Assembly (NCBI GenBank): GCA_025526915.1
Contig: JAHLKH010000005.1
Span: 186,001 to 250,000 of the forward strand
DNA length: 64,000 nt
Direction: 5' to 3'
From: Entophlyctis helioformis
Lineage: Eukaryota; Chytridiomycota; Chytridiomycetes; Chytridiales; Chytriomycetaceae
Below, piece after piece: positions 1-8,694 of the stretch (the first letter of the stretch is position 1; every line of letters starts with the position of its first letter). A program made the translations under genes and the position numbers. The notes beneath the pieces are model-generated. The model saw nothing but the letters and a program-made list of their open reading frames with translations. It was not told the DNA's origin and did not search any database.

Positions 1-57
1 CGCACCGTTTTCAATGCTGCCATGCCGACTTTTGGCCAGCGTGCCATATCATGCCCT

Positions 58-103
58 GAGAGTCAGCAGCCAGCATGGACGCACATCTGCGAGCATGCCA
101 CCT
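58..103. repeat. Short dispersed repeat, copy 1 (5' flank of MTFMT)
   Basis: Positions 59-81 match 24953-24975 base for base (23 bp), and 88-103 match 24987-25002 (16 bp), with a short divergent spacer between. Here it lies 42 nt before the MTFMT start codon. The other copy lies 5' of FBXO9. No coding role is apparent. Confidence 0.6.
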
Positions 104-144
104 ACAAATGTATTCTGGCCCGGTTGACTGTCTTGATTGCAAAA

Positions 145-1747
145 ATGTTGATTTCAATTCTGTCGCGGCGTTGTTTCGGCAACCGCCTGCACAACCCACC
201 GAGCCAGTGTCTGAGAACACACACCACTGCGACCAACAAGCCAGGCAAACCATACAACCTGCTCTTCTTTGGGAGCGACCTCTTCTCCATTGCATGCCTC
301 GAAGAGCTGCTTCGCCGGAAGGGTCCGTTATCCTGCTGCTGTCGGCTGAACGGAATCTGGTCGCTCTCTGACAGGCCATGCATGACAGATTCCCTCATCA
401 AGAGCGTTCAGGTGGTCACACCGCCCGACAACTTGGGAGCCAAGCGAGAGTCGCTGCGGCAAGGTACGCAGTGACCCGCACCTGCCTTTCTATTCTCCTT
501 GGTTCAAGCTCATCGGTTCCGATCCTTGACTATGAACAGTACCACTCAAAAGCTTCTGCCAGAGATCGGGCATTGTTTCTGTCGATGCACCGCCAAAGAG
601 TCTCAAGGGCTGGCAAGTGAGCGGACCAAGATTGCACGACAAGTTTACTACCATGCAATCTCATGCTTACTACTACCGTCCAATGTAGGCGCCCCTCCAG
701 CCGTCTGGCGCTCCATTTGATGTTGCCGCTGTTGTGTCGTTTGGCTACTTTCTGCCACGACGCATCATCGAGTCATTCCCCTGTGGTGCAATTAATGTGC
801 ATCCTTCACTGCTGCCGAGGTGCGACCATGTACAGGTCGAATGGCATTGGGCTCCGACCATTGTTTTTGACCATGCACACCAACGTGCTTTGCGACTGTG
901 ATGCATTTCTTGCAGATACCGCGGCGCTTCACCCATACAGTACACCATCTTGAACGGCGACAAGACAACGGGTGTTTCGATCATCGAACTGAGCACAACG
1001 TCCTTTGATTCGGGCCGTGTATTGAAGCAGTCAACAATGGTGATGGCTTATAACTGGAGGGCTATTCTCCCAAACACTCGCTGTAAAACAACTGACGTAC
1101 ATGCGCCATCTTGCAATGCCCAACAATGGACATGGCGAACAGGACGTCCCCAGAAATATCTACTACGACAGTTTGCACAAATCGCTTTCGGAACAAGGTG
1201 CTCGCGATCTAGCGGAAACGCTAATGGATCTGGAGTATTACCAGAAACACGGCTGGGCCCAAGATGAAAGCCTTGTGACACACGCGCCACGTTTTGACAA
1301 GCGAGCTGCACACATCAACTGGGCACACCAAACCAAAGAGCAGGTGTTTGCGCTGCATCGTGCGATTGGCTCGCGGGTAAGATGATCACATCGAGACCAA
1401 TGACTCGTGCTAGCCTGCGCAATAGAGCTCACAACTTTGTTTACTGAGAATCGTAGATCCCCCTCACAACGCTGTTTCGAGGCAAACTCTGCCAGCTGAA
1501 ATTGATCGAGCAGCCTCTGGACACACCGACCGAAGCGCACGTTCCTATCCTATCGCAGTATAAAGCGGCAAAGCCAGGAACGCTTGTGTATGCGAGACAA
1601 CAGGAAACACTTTATGTGCGATGTGCAGACGACTGGGTTGGCGTCTTGGAGCTACACCTGCAAGGCAAACTCAATCTGAAAGCCCATTCATTTAACAATG
1701 GCCATCAGATCCGAAACGGAGAGGATCAGTTTGAGAGTCTGGAATGA
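145..1747 (+). CDS. MTFMT: Mitochondrial methionyl-tRNA formyltransferase
   Basis: Formylates Met on the mitochondrial initiator tRNA using 10-formyl-tetrahydrofolate. The start at 145 opens with a Ser/Arg-rich stretch (MLISILSRRCF) that fits a mitochondrial presequence, followed by the family's first beta strand, LLFFGSDLFS. After introns, 725-1025 encodes VSFGYFLP, INVHPSLLP and, past another intron, RYRGASPI and NGDKTTGVSI, which are the formyl-donor binding and catalytic loops of the formyltransferase fold. The last exon (about 1460-1747) is the smaller C-terminal tRNA-binding domain. The stop lies 22 nt inside the convergent coiled-coil gene. Family assignment is firm; exact exon borders and the choice of start are inferred. 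Confidence 0.85.
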
Positions 1748-3364
1748 AGCTTCTCGAGCGCCGCAGAGAGCTGCTGGACTCGGATCTTGTTGAGAGACTC
1801 TTCGCGGAACTGGCTTTTGCTCTGTTGAATTACAGCTGCTTGCGAAGGCGCATCAACTTGGTTTGATGCTGGCTCCGTGGCCCTGCCAAGATTCGCGGAA
1901 GGAGAAGTGGCGACATCTAAATGGACCTGCAACTCTTGAATCGAAGGAGTTGCTGCCAGTGTTGGATGCTCTTGAGCGTTTTTGCTGCGCAGATGTAGCT
2001 GCCCCATGGCCATGAGCCGTTGTGCAGCGAGATGGCAAGACGTTGCTCTTGTCGAGTTGATCAGCGCAAATACAAGCTGTCAGATGCATGTTCGACGTCG
2101 CCCACATGCTTGTAAGTCTCATCCGCCCTGTTGATGACTAGTTCCGTGTGGTGGCTCATGGCCAACATCCATACCGGATTTGGAAATGCGCCTTCAAGCG
2201 CGTGACTGCAACGACCAAGTAGCAATGACCAGTTGGCGGCATCAATCACTTCAGATCCATCCAGCCCAACACCATTTTGTCAGCGGATTGATTCATGCAA
2301 TGCTCAGCGGCCGGCCGGCGGTCTGGCGCAACTGAATAATCGTTTGTGCAAACATACCAAATGTCTTTTCGGACGATGCAATTGTGGCCCACGCTGTATG
2401 CATCAATCCAAGCTTTGTTTTAAGCGCCACCAAGAGATCCTTGAGCCGTGCACCAACAAGGAGAGTCGACTGCCGCTCGCTGGGATCAGATCGAGGGTTT
2501 CTTGCACTTGCCGGCTGATCGAGATTGCGTCCAGGACTTTGGCTCTTGGCAGGAACAGGCGGCGACAGCAGATTGTCTAAAGTTGTCCAAGATGTGTGAG
2601 CGATCAAACGACAATGGCAGTCAACGCCGCCACACCAAAAGCCATCTACCTTGGAGGTCAAGGATACGCTCAATCGCAGCCAGTAGGACGCTCAAGTCCA
2701 AGAGAATGTCTCTGATCCAAGTTGCGCCTTTATGTCTGTTTGCGAGATAGTCCATCTGAAGGCCCAACGCTTTGCGAATCACAACCAGCCTTTGCGCCTG
2801 CGATTGTGTGGCAAAGGCGTCCATGTCTGGCAGTTTGAACGACGTAGTGCTGCTCATGAACTGTGCTACAAACGACACATGGTACTGCAAAAGGGTCGTC
2901 AACATAGCGTCAAGATGCGACGGGTCCGCATGGCTGATGCCGGCTCGGCTGTTGTCGGCTATGGCTCTCATGACGCTCAAGGCTTGATCTGTCGCGTCGT
3001 CCTGGCAGTGGCACGGCCAGCCGTTCGGGTCACAGGCAGCAGCACGGTCAGCCACCTTGTCGGAGGAACAGGATGGGCAGGGGGGCAAAAGACAGGGATG
3101 GCACCGGCCGTGTGTGTGTGTACCTTTGGAAGAACAGGCGAGGCGGTTGCAGCCGCCTTCTGCTTGAGAAGCTGTGACATCCTGTTGTCAGCCACTCGAG
3201 CCAGCATGGGCTTGCACAGCGGTGAAACTAACATCCAGTCGCTCCCGTTCAAGCTCGTCAATGCGGCCCTGCAGCCGTTTGGCAGCTTGCTGCTGGTCCA
3301 GCAATGCCCGCTTGAGCACAATGGTCTGCGCCTTGAGCTGACTCTCGGATGCAATGTTGTCCAT
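1726..3364 (-). CDS. Coiled-coil protein, possibly PPP1R21/KLRAQ family
   Basis: Spliced minus-strand gene. From the ATG at 3364 the first exon reads as a strong coiled coil, with QLKAQTIVLKRALLDQQ near the N-terminus. This resembles the KLRAQ segment of PPP1R21, an endosomal trafficking factor (FERRY complex). Later exons (about 2985-2640, 2450-2290, 2010-1726) are helical, for example LKDLLVALKTKLGLMHTAW and a C-terminal IQELQVHLDVA. I could not find in-phase junctions for every exon, so the model is approximate. The stop (1726-1728) overlaps the end of MTFMT. If the KLRAQ match is chance, it is simply an unassigned coiled-coil protein. Confidence 0.4.
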
Positions 3365-3372
3365 CTGTGGGT

Positions 3373-3420
3373 AGATCTTTACTCAACACTCATCTTCATG
3401 CTCGCGTCTGGCCAGGTTCT
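3373..3420. repeat. Dispersed 47-48 bp repeat, copy 1
   Basis: Nearly identical to 19274-19320: one inserted T and two C/T changes by eye. In this copy it sits just upstream of the coiled-coil gene's ATG, in the gap before the Fanzor 3' end. In the other copy it contains the first codons of the Cdc7-like kinase. It may be a duplicated fragment of that gene's 5' end. Confidence 0.7.
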
Positions 3421-3574
3421 TGGCCCGATATTCATACAATTACCAAGAATTTTGGAATTAAATTCGACCCGAGAGGCGACGAATGCAACCCAGATATCAC
3501 ACGATAGAAGGTTCGAGTCAGCAACGAGCATGCGACGACAGGCGGGCGAGGCACATCCAACGAGATGCTCACCT

Positions 3575-3680
3575 TGCACCATTGTTTGAACAATGATGTG
3601 ATAAAGTGACCCGTTAGGTCGATCGGGAGGTCCCCCGATTCAAAGTTGGTAGACGTAAAAGTCAGAGTGCCAAAGGCTTG
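3575..3680 (-). ncRNA. Candidate guide-RNA (omega-RNA/fRNA) scaffold of the Fanzor
   Basis: Directly 3' of the Fanzor stop codon (minus strand) lie three consecutive inverted repeats: 3622-3639 (arms atcggg/cccgat, 6-nt loop), 3608-3620 (gacc/ggtc, 5-nt loop) and 3580-3595 (cattgtt/aacaatg). TnpB and Fanzor guide RNAs are known to be encoded at and just beyond the 3' end of the nuclease ORF and to fold into several stems ahead of the guide. Position and stems fit; no conserved scaffold sequence was recognised, so the call rests on position and pairing only. The right-edge copy is truncated and cannot confirm it. Confidence 0.35.
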
Positions 3681-6523
3681 TCATGCGAGACAACACATGG
3701 CTGGCAACCAGGCTTGGGCATGACTTGCACGCCGCTGGATGGATCGATGCATTGCCTTGATGTCTGCCAGGTGCTCTGGTGTGGCTGGATTGCTGTCGGC
3801 TTTGGTGTGCGTCAAATAGAGCGGCCGGTGTCCAAAGAGCAGATGCCACAGTGCGACCATTCCGATGTTGGTGGCTCCAAGCACGTCTCGGTGGTAGACG
3901 GTCTTGCATGGTATGCACTCGTAGCGTCGCAGGTTGGTGCGGTTCTTGTCTGGGATCCGCTGCTTGCACTGCGGGCACATCTGGCTGGTCAGGTTCTCGT
4001 TGCAGCGGTAGATCTGTGTGTGTGAGTGTGTCAGTTGGTGCACAGATGGATAGATGGATGGCATGGCATATCCAGACGCACATAGGCATATCCAGACGAC
4101 CGCAGATGCCTGATGAGAAACTTCTCAAACACAGCGTGCCGGCCACCTTGGCCTGTAAAGTCAATGCCAAATGCCCACACAACGGGAATGTCCTTCTCTG
4201 TTGGCTTGTCACAGCGGCCTTGAGATGCAGCAGATGCGCGATATCTAGTGGTCGATCCTGCCAGCTTCATGATGCCCTCAAGAGCGTTTCCGCGATCAGA
4301 CGTGCTGTTGCTGCGCTTGGTGAACCGCTTGGCCTTGACCTTCTGTGGAATGCCATGCCATGCCATGCCATCCAGTGTGATCAGCAGGCGATCAAGCAGC
4401 ATGGCGGCCGTGGCAATGGGCATCCAGAACCAGAGAAAACGTACCCGTGCATTCAGGAATGGCGAGCAGTACGCACGGCAGCGCAGATCCCAAAAGGCTC
4501 TCTCGCCTGCTGAGACGGCTGGATCGGCATGCTTTGCTGTCTTGAATGCAATGGCCGCCTGGATGTCGGCTGCCTTGGCAAGTCGATCAGCAAACCTGGC
4601 ACAAGAGGCAGGCACTGTGAGTTGATCTGGTCAAGAGTGCGCGTGGCAGAGTCATTGCATGCATACCACCGCTGAAAGATGCGCTCAGCATGTGCCATGC
4701 CAGAGGAGAGCACGTAGTTGGACTCGAGCTTATACGAAAAGTCTCTGAGATCAACCAAGATACTGGACGCGCCATACAGGTACCGCTGGCCCCAATCAAT
4801 GCCAACAATCCGCACAAACCGGTAGCCCTTGTTGGTGAACAACTTGTTGGCTTTGAGGATGTTGCGCAGTCGCTGCGAGGCGTAAAAGTTGCGCTGGGCC
4901 TGTCATGCCATGGCATGAGTGAGGAATGTGCAATGCATGTGCACCAATGCGTGAGTTTAGCATGCAAGTGGCTTACAGGATTGGGCGTGTATGGCTTGGC
5001 AGCTGTGGATGGCATGTCAGTCAGTGCTGGTGCCAAGTGTGCGTCATAATGGCACAGCAACTCACATGTGCCATCCATGTGATCATGCCCATCATGCCCA
5101 TCATCATCATCATCAGAATCATCATCATCATCAACCCACGGCTGCTGGCCTGAAGACACCAGATTGGAGCATGCAGAGCAAGGCGGCAGTCAGAATCAAT
5201 GTGTGCACCATCGCATCCAAGCACGCCACATACAGCAAGGTGACTCTGGACGGTCTGTGCGGCCATTGAGAGCGAGTTGAAAGATGCTGTATCCATCCGT
5301 CCTGACGCTGCCTGTCAGGATTGCCTTGGTCCGTTTTGCTCGACGTGCCGCATCAATCGCAGCCTTGTTATGCTCCTCGCGCTCCTTGCCATCCAGACCC
5401 TGCTCGTCAGCCTCTTGCGTCGCCTTGGCTGTGGCCTTGGCAACCGCGTCCATCTCCACAAGAGTACCAACTCTGACCTTGATATGCTCCTCGCGCTCCT
5501 TGCCAACCAGACCCTGCTCGTCAGCCTCTTGCGTCGCCTTGGCTGTGGCCTTGGCAACCGCGTCCATCTCATCTTTGGCTTGTGCAGGTGTCTGGAAGCG
5601 ACCTTTCTCAGGGCGGAGGCCGGGAAGCAGGACGTCGAGAACACAGAGCTCTTGGCTTGCGCTGAATGCGTCTTGGATCTTGCTATTGGGCGTCTCAAGC
5701 TCCAAGTCTTCATCTTTGTAGTCTTGGACAAAAGTGCAGTGTCAGCATCAAATCATACAAGCATGGCATAAACAAGTGCGACCTACTGAGTGCATCCAGA
5801 AGCTCCAGTCGCAATGTCTGCAAAGCATCACTCTGCTTGCCATTCTTGCGCTCATCCATGGTCCCCATTACCGCCCAAAAGAGGGTGGCCTCGGTAATGA
5901 GGATGAACGGGTCGCGGCTCGCCGCCTCAGGGCACAACTTGATTGTTGTGCCAACAGCAAGCTTGCGCAGCTCGTAAAAGATCCTGATCTCGGAGAGTGA
6001 CACATTACTCAAGATCGGCACAAGCACATGCAATGCTTGCGGGATTGTATCAAGACCGCCGTCCTCTGTGGCTGGCAGCGTGCTGGGTGTCGCGGCCGTG
6101 GTGGTGGCCTTGTCCTTCCTGCGCCGTTGCCTCTTGGGTTTGGCGCTGTTGGTGGCTGATGAAGAGGTGGACCGGTCATGCTTGAGACCCGAGGCAGGAG
6201 GGGCAGCGTCTTGAGCAGCGTGTAGTGAGGCGTCCTCAGTGGCCGGTGGTGTGGTTGATGCTGGCCCTTTGCGCCTTTGTTTCTTGCGCGTCAGTGGGCT
6301 TGGTGTGGCGACCTCGGCAGCAGTGCGTTTGGCATCCTTGGTGGCGGCATGCTTGGCATCCTCAGCGATCTTCTTAATGATCCCGATCCACCTGTCAACA
6401 TCCTTGGCAGACGCACCCTGCACCAGGCTGTGAGCTGCATCAACCAACAGCTTGGACTGGTTGGTCATAAAATGGGTGGCCAGCATGCGGCCGACGTCGC
6501 GTGCAAGGTTGTTGTAGATGTCG
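3681..6523 (-). CDS. Fanzor (TnpB-like) RuvC nuclease module, 3' half of an interrupted fusion gene
   Basis: Continues the gene starting at 17541. Exons, 5' to 3': 6518-5787 (rest of exon 12 after the retrotransposon), 5722-5234, 5149-5066, 5002-4977, 4899-4667, 4595-4082 and 4013-3681; all phases agree. After a Lys/Arg- and Ala-rich linker come the Fanzor landmarks: TDGYS at about residue 1532, RuvC-I GIDWGQR (D about 1625), WAFGIDFTGQG, then NENLTSQMCPQC (E about 1845), the second zinc pair CIPC, and RuvC-III YHRDVLGATNI (D about 1882). The Glu in NENLTS matches the relocated catalytic Glu (DEyrTS position) of Fanzors and IS607-type TnpBs. Fanzors are RNA-guided DNA endonucleases carried by eukaryotic transposons. 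No terminal repeats of the carrier element were found. Split from its 5' half by the retrotransposon, so probably not expressed whole. Confidence 0.8.
5370..5570 (-). repeat. Tandem coding duplication in the Fanzor linker
   Basis: Two 87-nt copies (5370-5456 and 5484-5570) lie 114 nt (38 codons) apart, with one visible base difference. Each encodes the same Ala/Glu-rich helix (MDAVAKATAKATQEADEQG...KEREEH). The 114-nt offset keeps the frame. It lies just before the TDGYS motif, so it lengthens a helical linker and does not touch the catalytic core. Confidence 0.8.
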
Positions 6524-6781
6524 TGTTAGATTATCGTCTGTTGGCTTTTCCAACTCTATGTCTCGCGTCTCTGCCTTTCCCTTGCTGTTCTATTCATTTG
6601 CCTGCCTCAGACGCTGTCGCCTGACAGCTCCTCTCCCTCTGTCTGTGTTGCAGGTACTTCTTACAATACATATTCATTTGCCTGCCTCAGACGCTGTCGC
6701 CTGACAGCTCCTCTCCCTCTGTCTGTGTTGCAGACCCGCAGTTCCCTGTGCCTTCGCTGCACTCGAGCAGGAACTCTGACA
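6524..6781 (+). repeat. 5' LTR
   Basis: 258 bp, TGTTAG...TGACA. It holds an internal 80-bp periodicity: a segment of about 63 bp starting at 6591 recurs at 6671. The unit 6654-6733 begins GTACTT, is pyrimidine-rich and ends TTGCAG, so it has the form of an intron. Matches the 3' LTR and the solo LTR at 16509-16766. Confidence 0.95.
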
Positions 6782-6873
6782 AGAACAGCCCTAGAAACAG
6801 CAATCTCGCCGCTCGCGGCACCCGCCTGGCCCTCACATCCCTTCTGACATCCCCCTCGTCGCTCGCGACGCCT

Positions 6874-7221
6874 ACTGGTCTTCCAGCCCCCACACTGCCC
6901 TCGTCGTCCTTCTCGTCGAGCTCAGTGCCTACCGGTTCTCCGGCCCTCTACACCGTTCTCAACGTCCTTCTCGTTGCGCTCGGCGTCCACTGGTCTTCCA
7001 GCCCCCACACTGCCCTCGTCGTCCTTCTCGTCGAGCTCAGTGCCTACCGGTTCTCCGGCCCTCCACACCGTTCTCAACGTCCTTCTCGTTGCGTTTGGTG
7101 TCCACTGGTCCTCCAGTCCCCACACTGCCCTCGTCGTCCTTCTCGTCGAGCTCAGTGCCCACCGGTTCTCCGGCCCTCCACACCGTCCTCAACGTCCTTC
7201 TCGTTGCGCTCGGCGTCCACC
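6874..7221 (+). repeat. 115-bp tandem repeat in the retrotransposon leader
   Basis: About three copies with period 115; the shared actgccctcgtcg starts at 6894, 7009 and 7124. The period is not a multiple of three and the block lies before gag, so it is untranslated leader. Short open frames through it on either strand are artefacts. Confidence 0.85.
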
Positions 7222-7344
7222 ATCTCTCTCTGTTGTCTCGCACCTTCTGATCTACCCAAACAACACGCCAACCAAACGCGACACAACTCCGACCCACTTC
7301 CTTGACATCTCGTTTCTGATTGGTCAATTCGACCAACGCGTCAA

Positions 7345-8694
7345 ATGGACGCTATCTACAGCCTCTTCCCCAGCAGGCCGCCCCAGCCTGCACAGCCGAC
7401 CAACGACGTCCTTGAGCTCCCCGGCGACTCCCCAGCCAAGGACCCCTCAACCGTCCCCACCGACGACAAGAAACCAGAGTCCCTGTTCTCACCTCCTCCT
7501 CCAAGCGACCATCCAAGCAACGACCCCCCAATCTTCTCCTTCGACAAGATGGCGCTCAGGTACCTCGACGAGCCCCCCCAGAGGGCCGATACACAGGCAA
7601 CCAGGGACATCAATATCACCCATGCCAAAAGTAGCGAGACCAAGACCGTCGCCAACCTCCGTGGGGCCCTTGCGCCCGTCCTGGCAGCGTTTGCTAAACA
7701 CACGGACGCTTTCGACTCGGAAGCCCGACACATAGTGGCCTTTATCAACCACCTGATCGACGAGAATACCAAGCTCAAACGTCACCATGACAGCCTCGTA
7801 CATATCGTCAACCAAAACGCCGACCTGACCACTCAGTCCGCGTCCCACTTTGCCAAGCTCTTCAACGGTCTTTCACAATCTCTCACCTACGCGGAAGAGC
7901 TCAACGCTGCCCTGCTGGTCCGTATCGAGGCGCTCGAAGGACGCGGTATCACCGCCCCAGCTTCGGACCCTGACAACCAGAACCGCAGTTTCCAATCCCA
8001 GATCGGCAAGATCCCCTTCTTCTCCGGTACCAACAGCGACAAGAATCCCGACGTTGTCCACACCGATTGGCTTAAGTTTGTCTCACAAGTCAACAATGCA
8101 TTCCGCTGCTACCCCTCAACCACTCTCCTCCCTTCCCAGATTGTCGGCCTTGTCATCAGCCGCCTCGAGGACATAGCCCACATGTGGGCCAACGAGTGGT
8201 TCGATTCGGTACCTCCTGAATCCCAGACATGGACCGCCCTTCGCGACGCTGGCAAGACCCGATTCACCTCCCACTCTGTCCAGTTCAACGCGTCCAACCG
8301 TCTCGAGTTGTGGCACAAGTCTCCATGGACAGCCCCACCATTCACGTCGCTGATTGCCGAGTACCCTACTCTCATGAAGGATGCTGACCACGGGTACAAC
8401 AAGCAGAACGTCCTCTCCTTCGCCAAGCTCTTTGACCCTCTACTCAGGGCCCACATTGTCACAGACTGGAAAAAGTTCGACTCCATGAGGTTACTCGTGG
8501 ATCACACTGCCAAGAAACACACAGAGCTTCGCGAGGCCGGCTACACTGAAGAGGCCCTCCGCGTTCCCAAGCCTGCAAACGCGACCCCTGCTCCCACCCA
8601 ACGGTCCCCATTCCTGTCCGGCAGGTCTCGGCCCCGCCTCTGGCATCGTCGCGTCCCATCAATTCTTACAACGATGTCTCACTCACGGCCATGA
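7345..8694 (+). CDS. gag: Retrotransposon Gag (capsid)
   Basis: 449-residue ORF opening MDAIYSLFPSRPP. It has a Pro-rich N-terminus, a helical central capsid region (for example KIPFFSGTNSDKNPDVVHTD, then a Trp/Phe-rich helical stretch with WLKFV and ADHGYNKQNV) and no zinc knuckle in this frame, although most Ty3/gypsy Gags end with one. Its TGA overlaps the pol ATG in an ATGA, and the pol frame is already open from 8550. Pol is therefore made either by -1 frameshifting within 8550-8694 or by termination-reinitiation. Product: virus-like particle shell packaging the element RNA. Confidence 0.85.
   Translation: MDAIYSLFPSRPPQPAQPTNDVLELPGDSPAKDPSTVPTDDKKPESLFSPPPPSDHPSNDPPIFSFDKMALRYLDEPPQRADTQATRDINITHAKSSETKTVANLRGALAPVLAAFAKHTDAFDSEARHIVAFINHLIDENTKLKRHHDSLVHIVNQNADLTTQSASHFAKLFNGLSQSLTYAEELNAALLVRIEALEGRGITAPASDPDNQNRSFQSQIGKIPFFSGTNSDKNPDVVHTDWLKFVSQVNNAFRCYPSTTLLPSQIVGLVISRLEDIAHMWANEWFDSVPPESQTWTALRDAGKTRFTSHSVQFNASNRLELWHKSPWTAPPFTSLIAEYPTLMKDADHGYNKQNVLSFAKLFDPLLRAHIVTDWKKFDSMRLLVDHTAKKHTELREAGYTEEALRVPKPANATPAPTQRSPFLSGRSRPRLWHRRVPSILTTMSHSRP

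Noticed and set aside
3240..3382. Possible 18-nt introns in the coiled-coil gene
   Set aside because: Other introns here are roughly 50-330 nt, and the reading frame is not improved by removing the 18-mers.
3420..3434. 15-bp match ttggcccgatattca shared with 40764-40778
   Set aside because: Flanks diverge at once apart from a few bases; too short to call a repeat.
2732..3589. 285-residue plus-strand ORF
   Set aside because: Antisense to the coiled-coil gene, whose frame has the better protein character.
3610..3641. tRNA-like arm (ggtcgatcggg...cccgattc)
   Set aside because: No acceptor stem, anticodon arm or matching 3' half; better explained as stem-loops 3' of the Fanzor.
5059..5150. His-rich ORF on the plus strand (runs of His)
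   Set aside because: It is the antisense of an Asp-rich exon of the Fanzor gene (cat/atg repeats).
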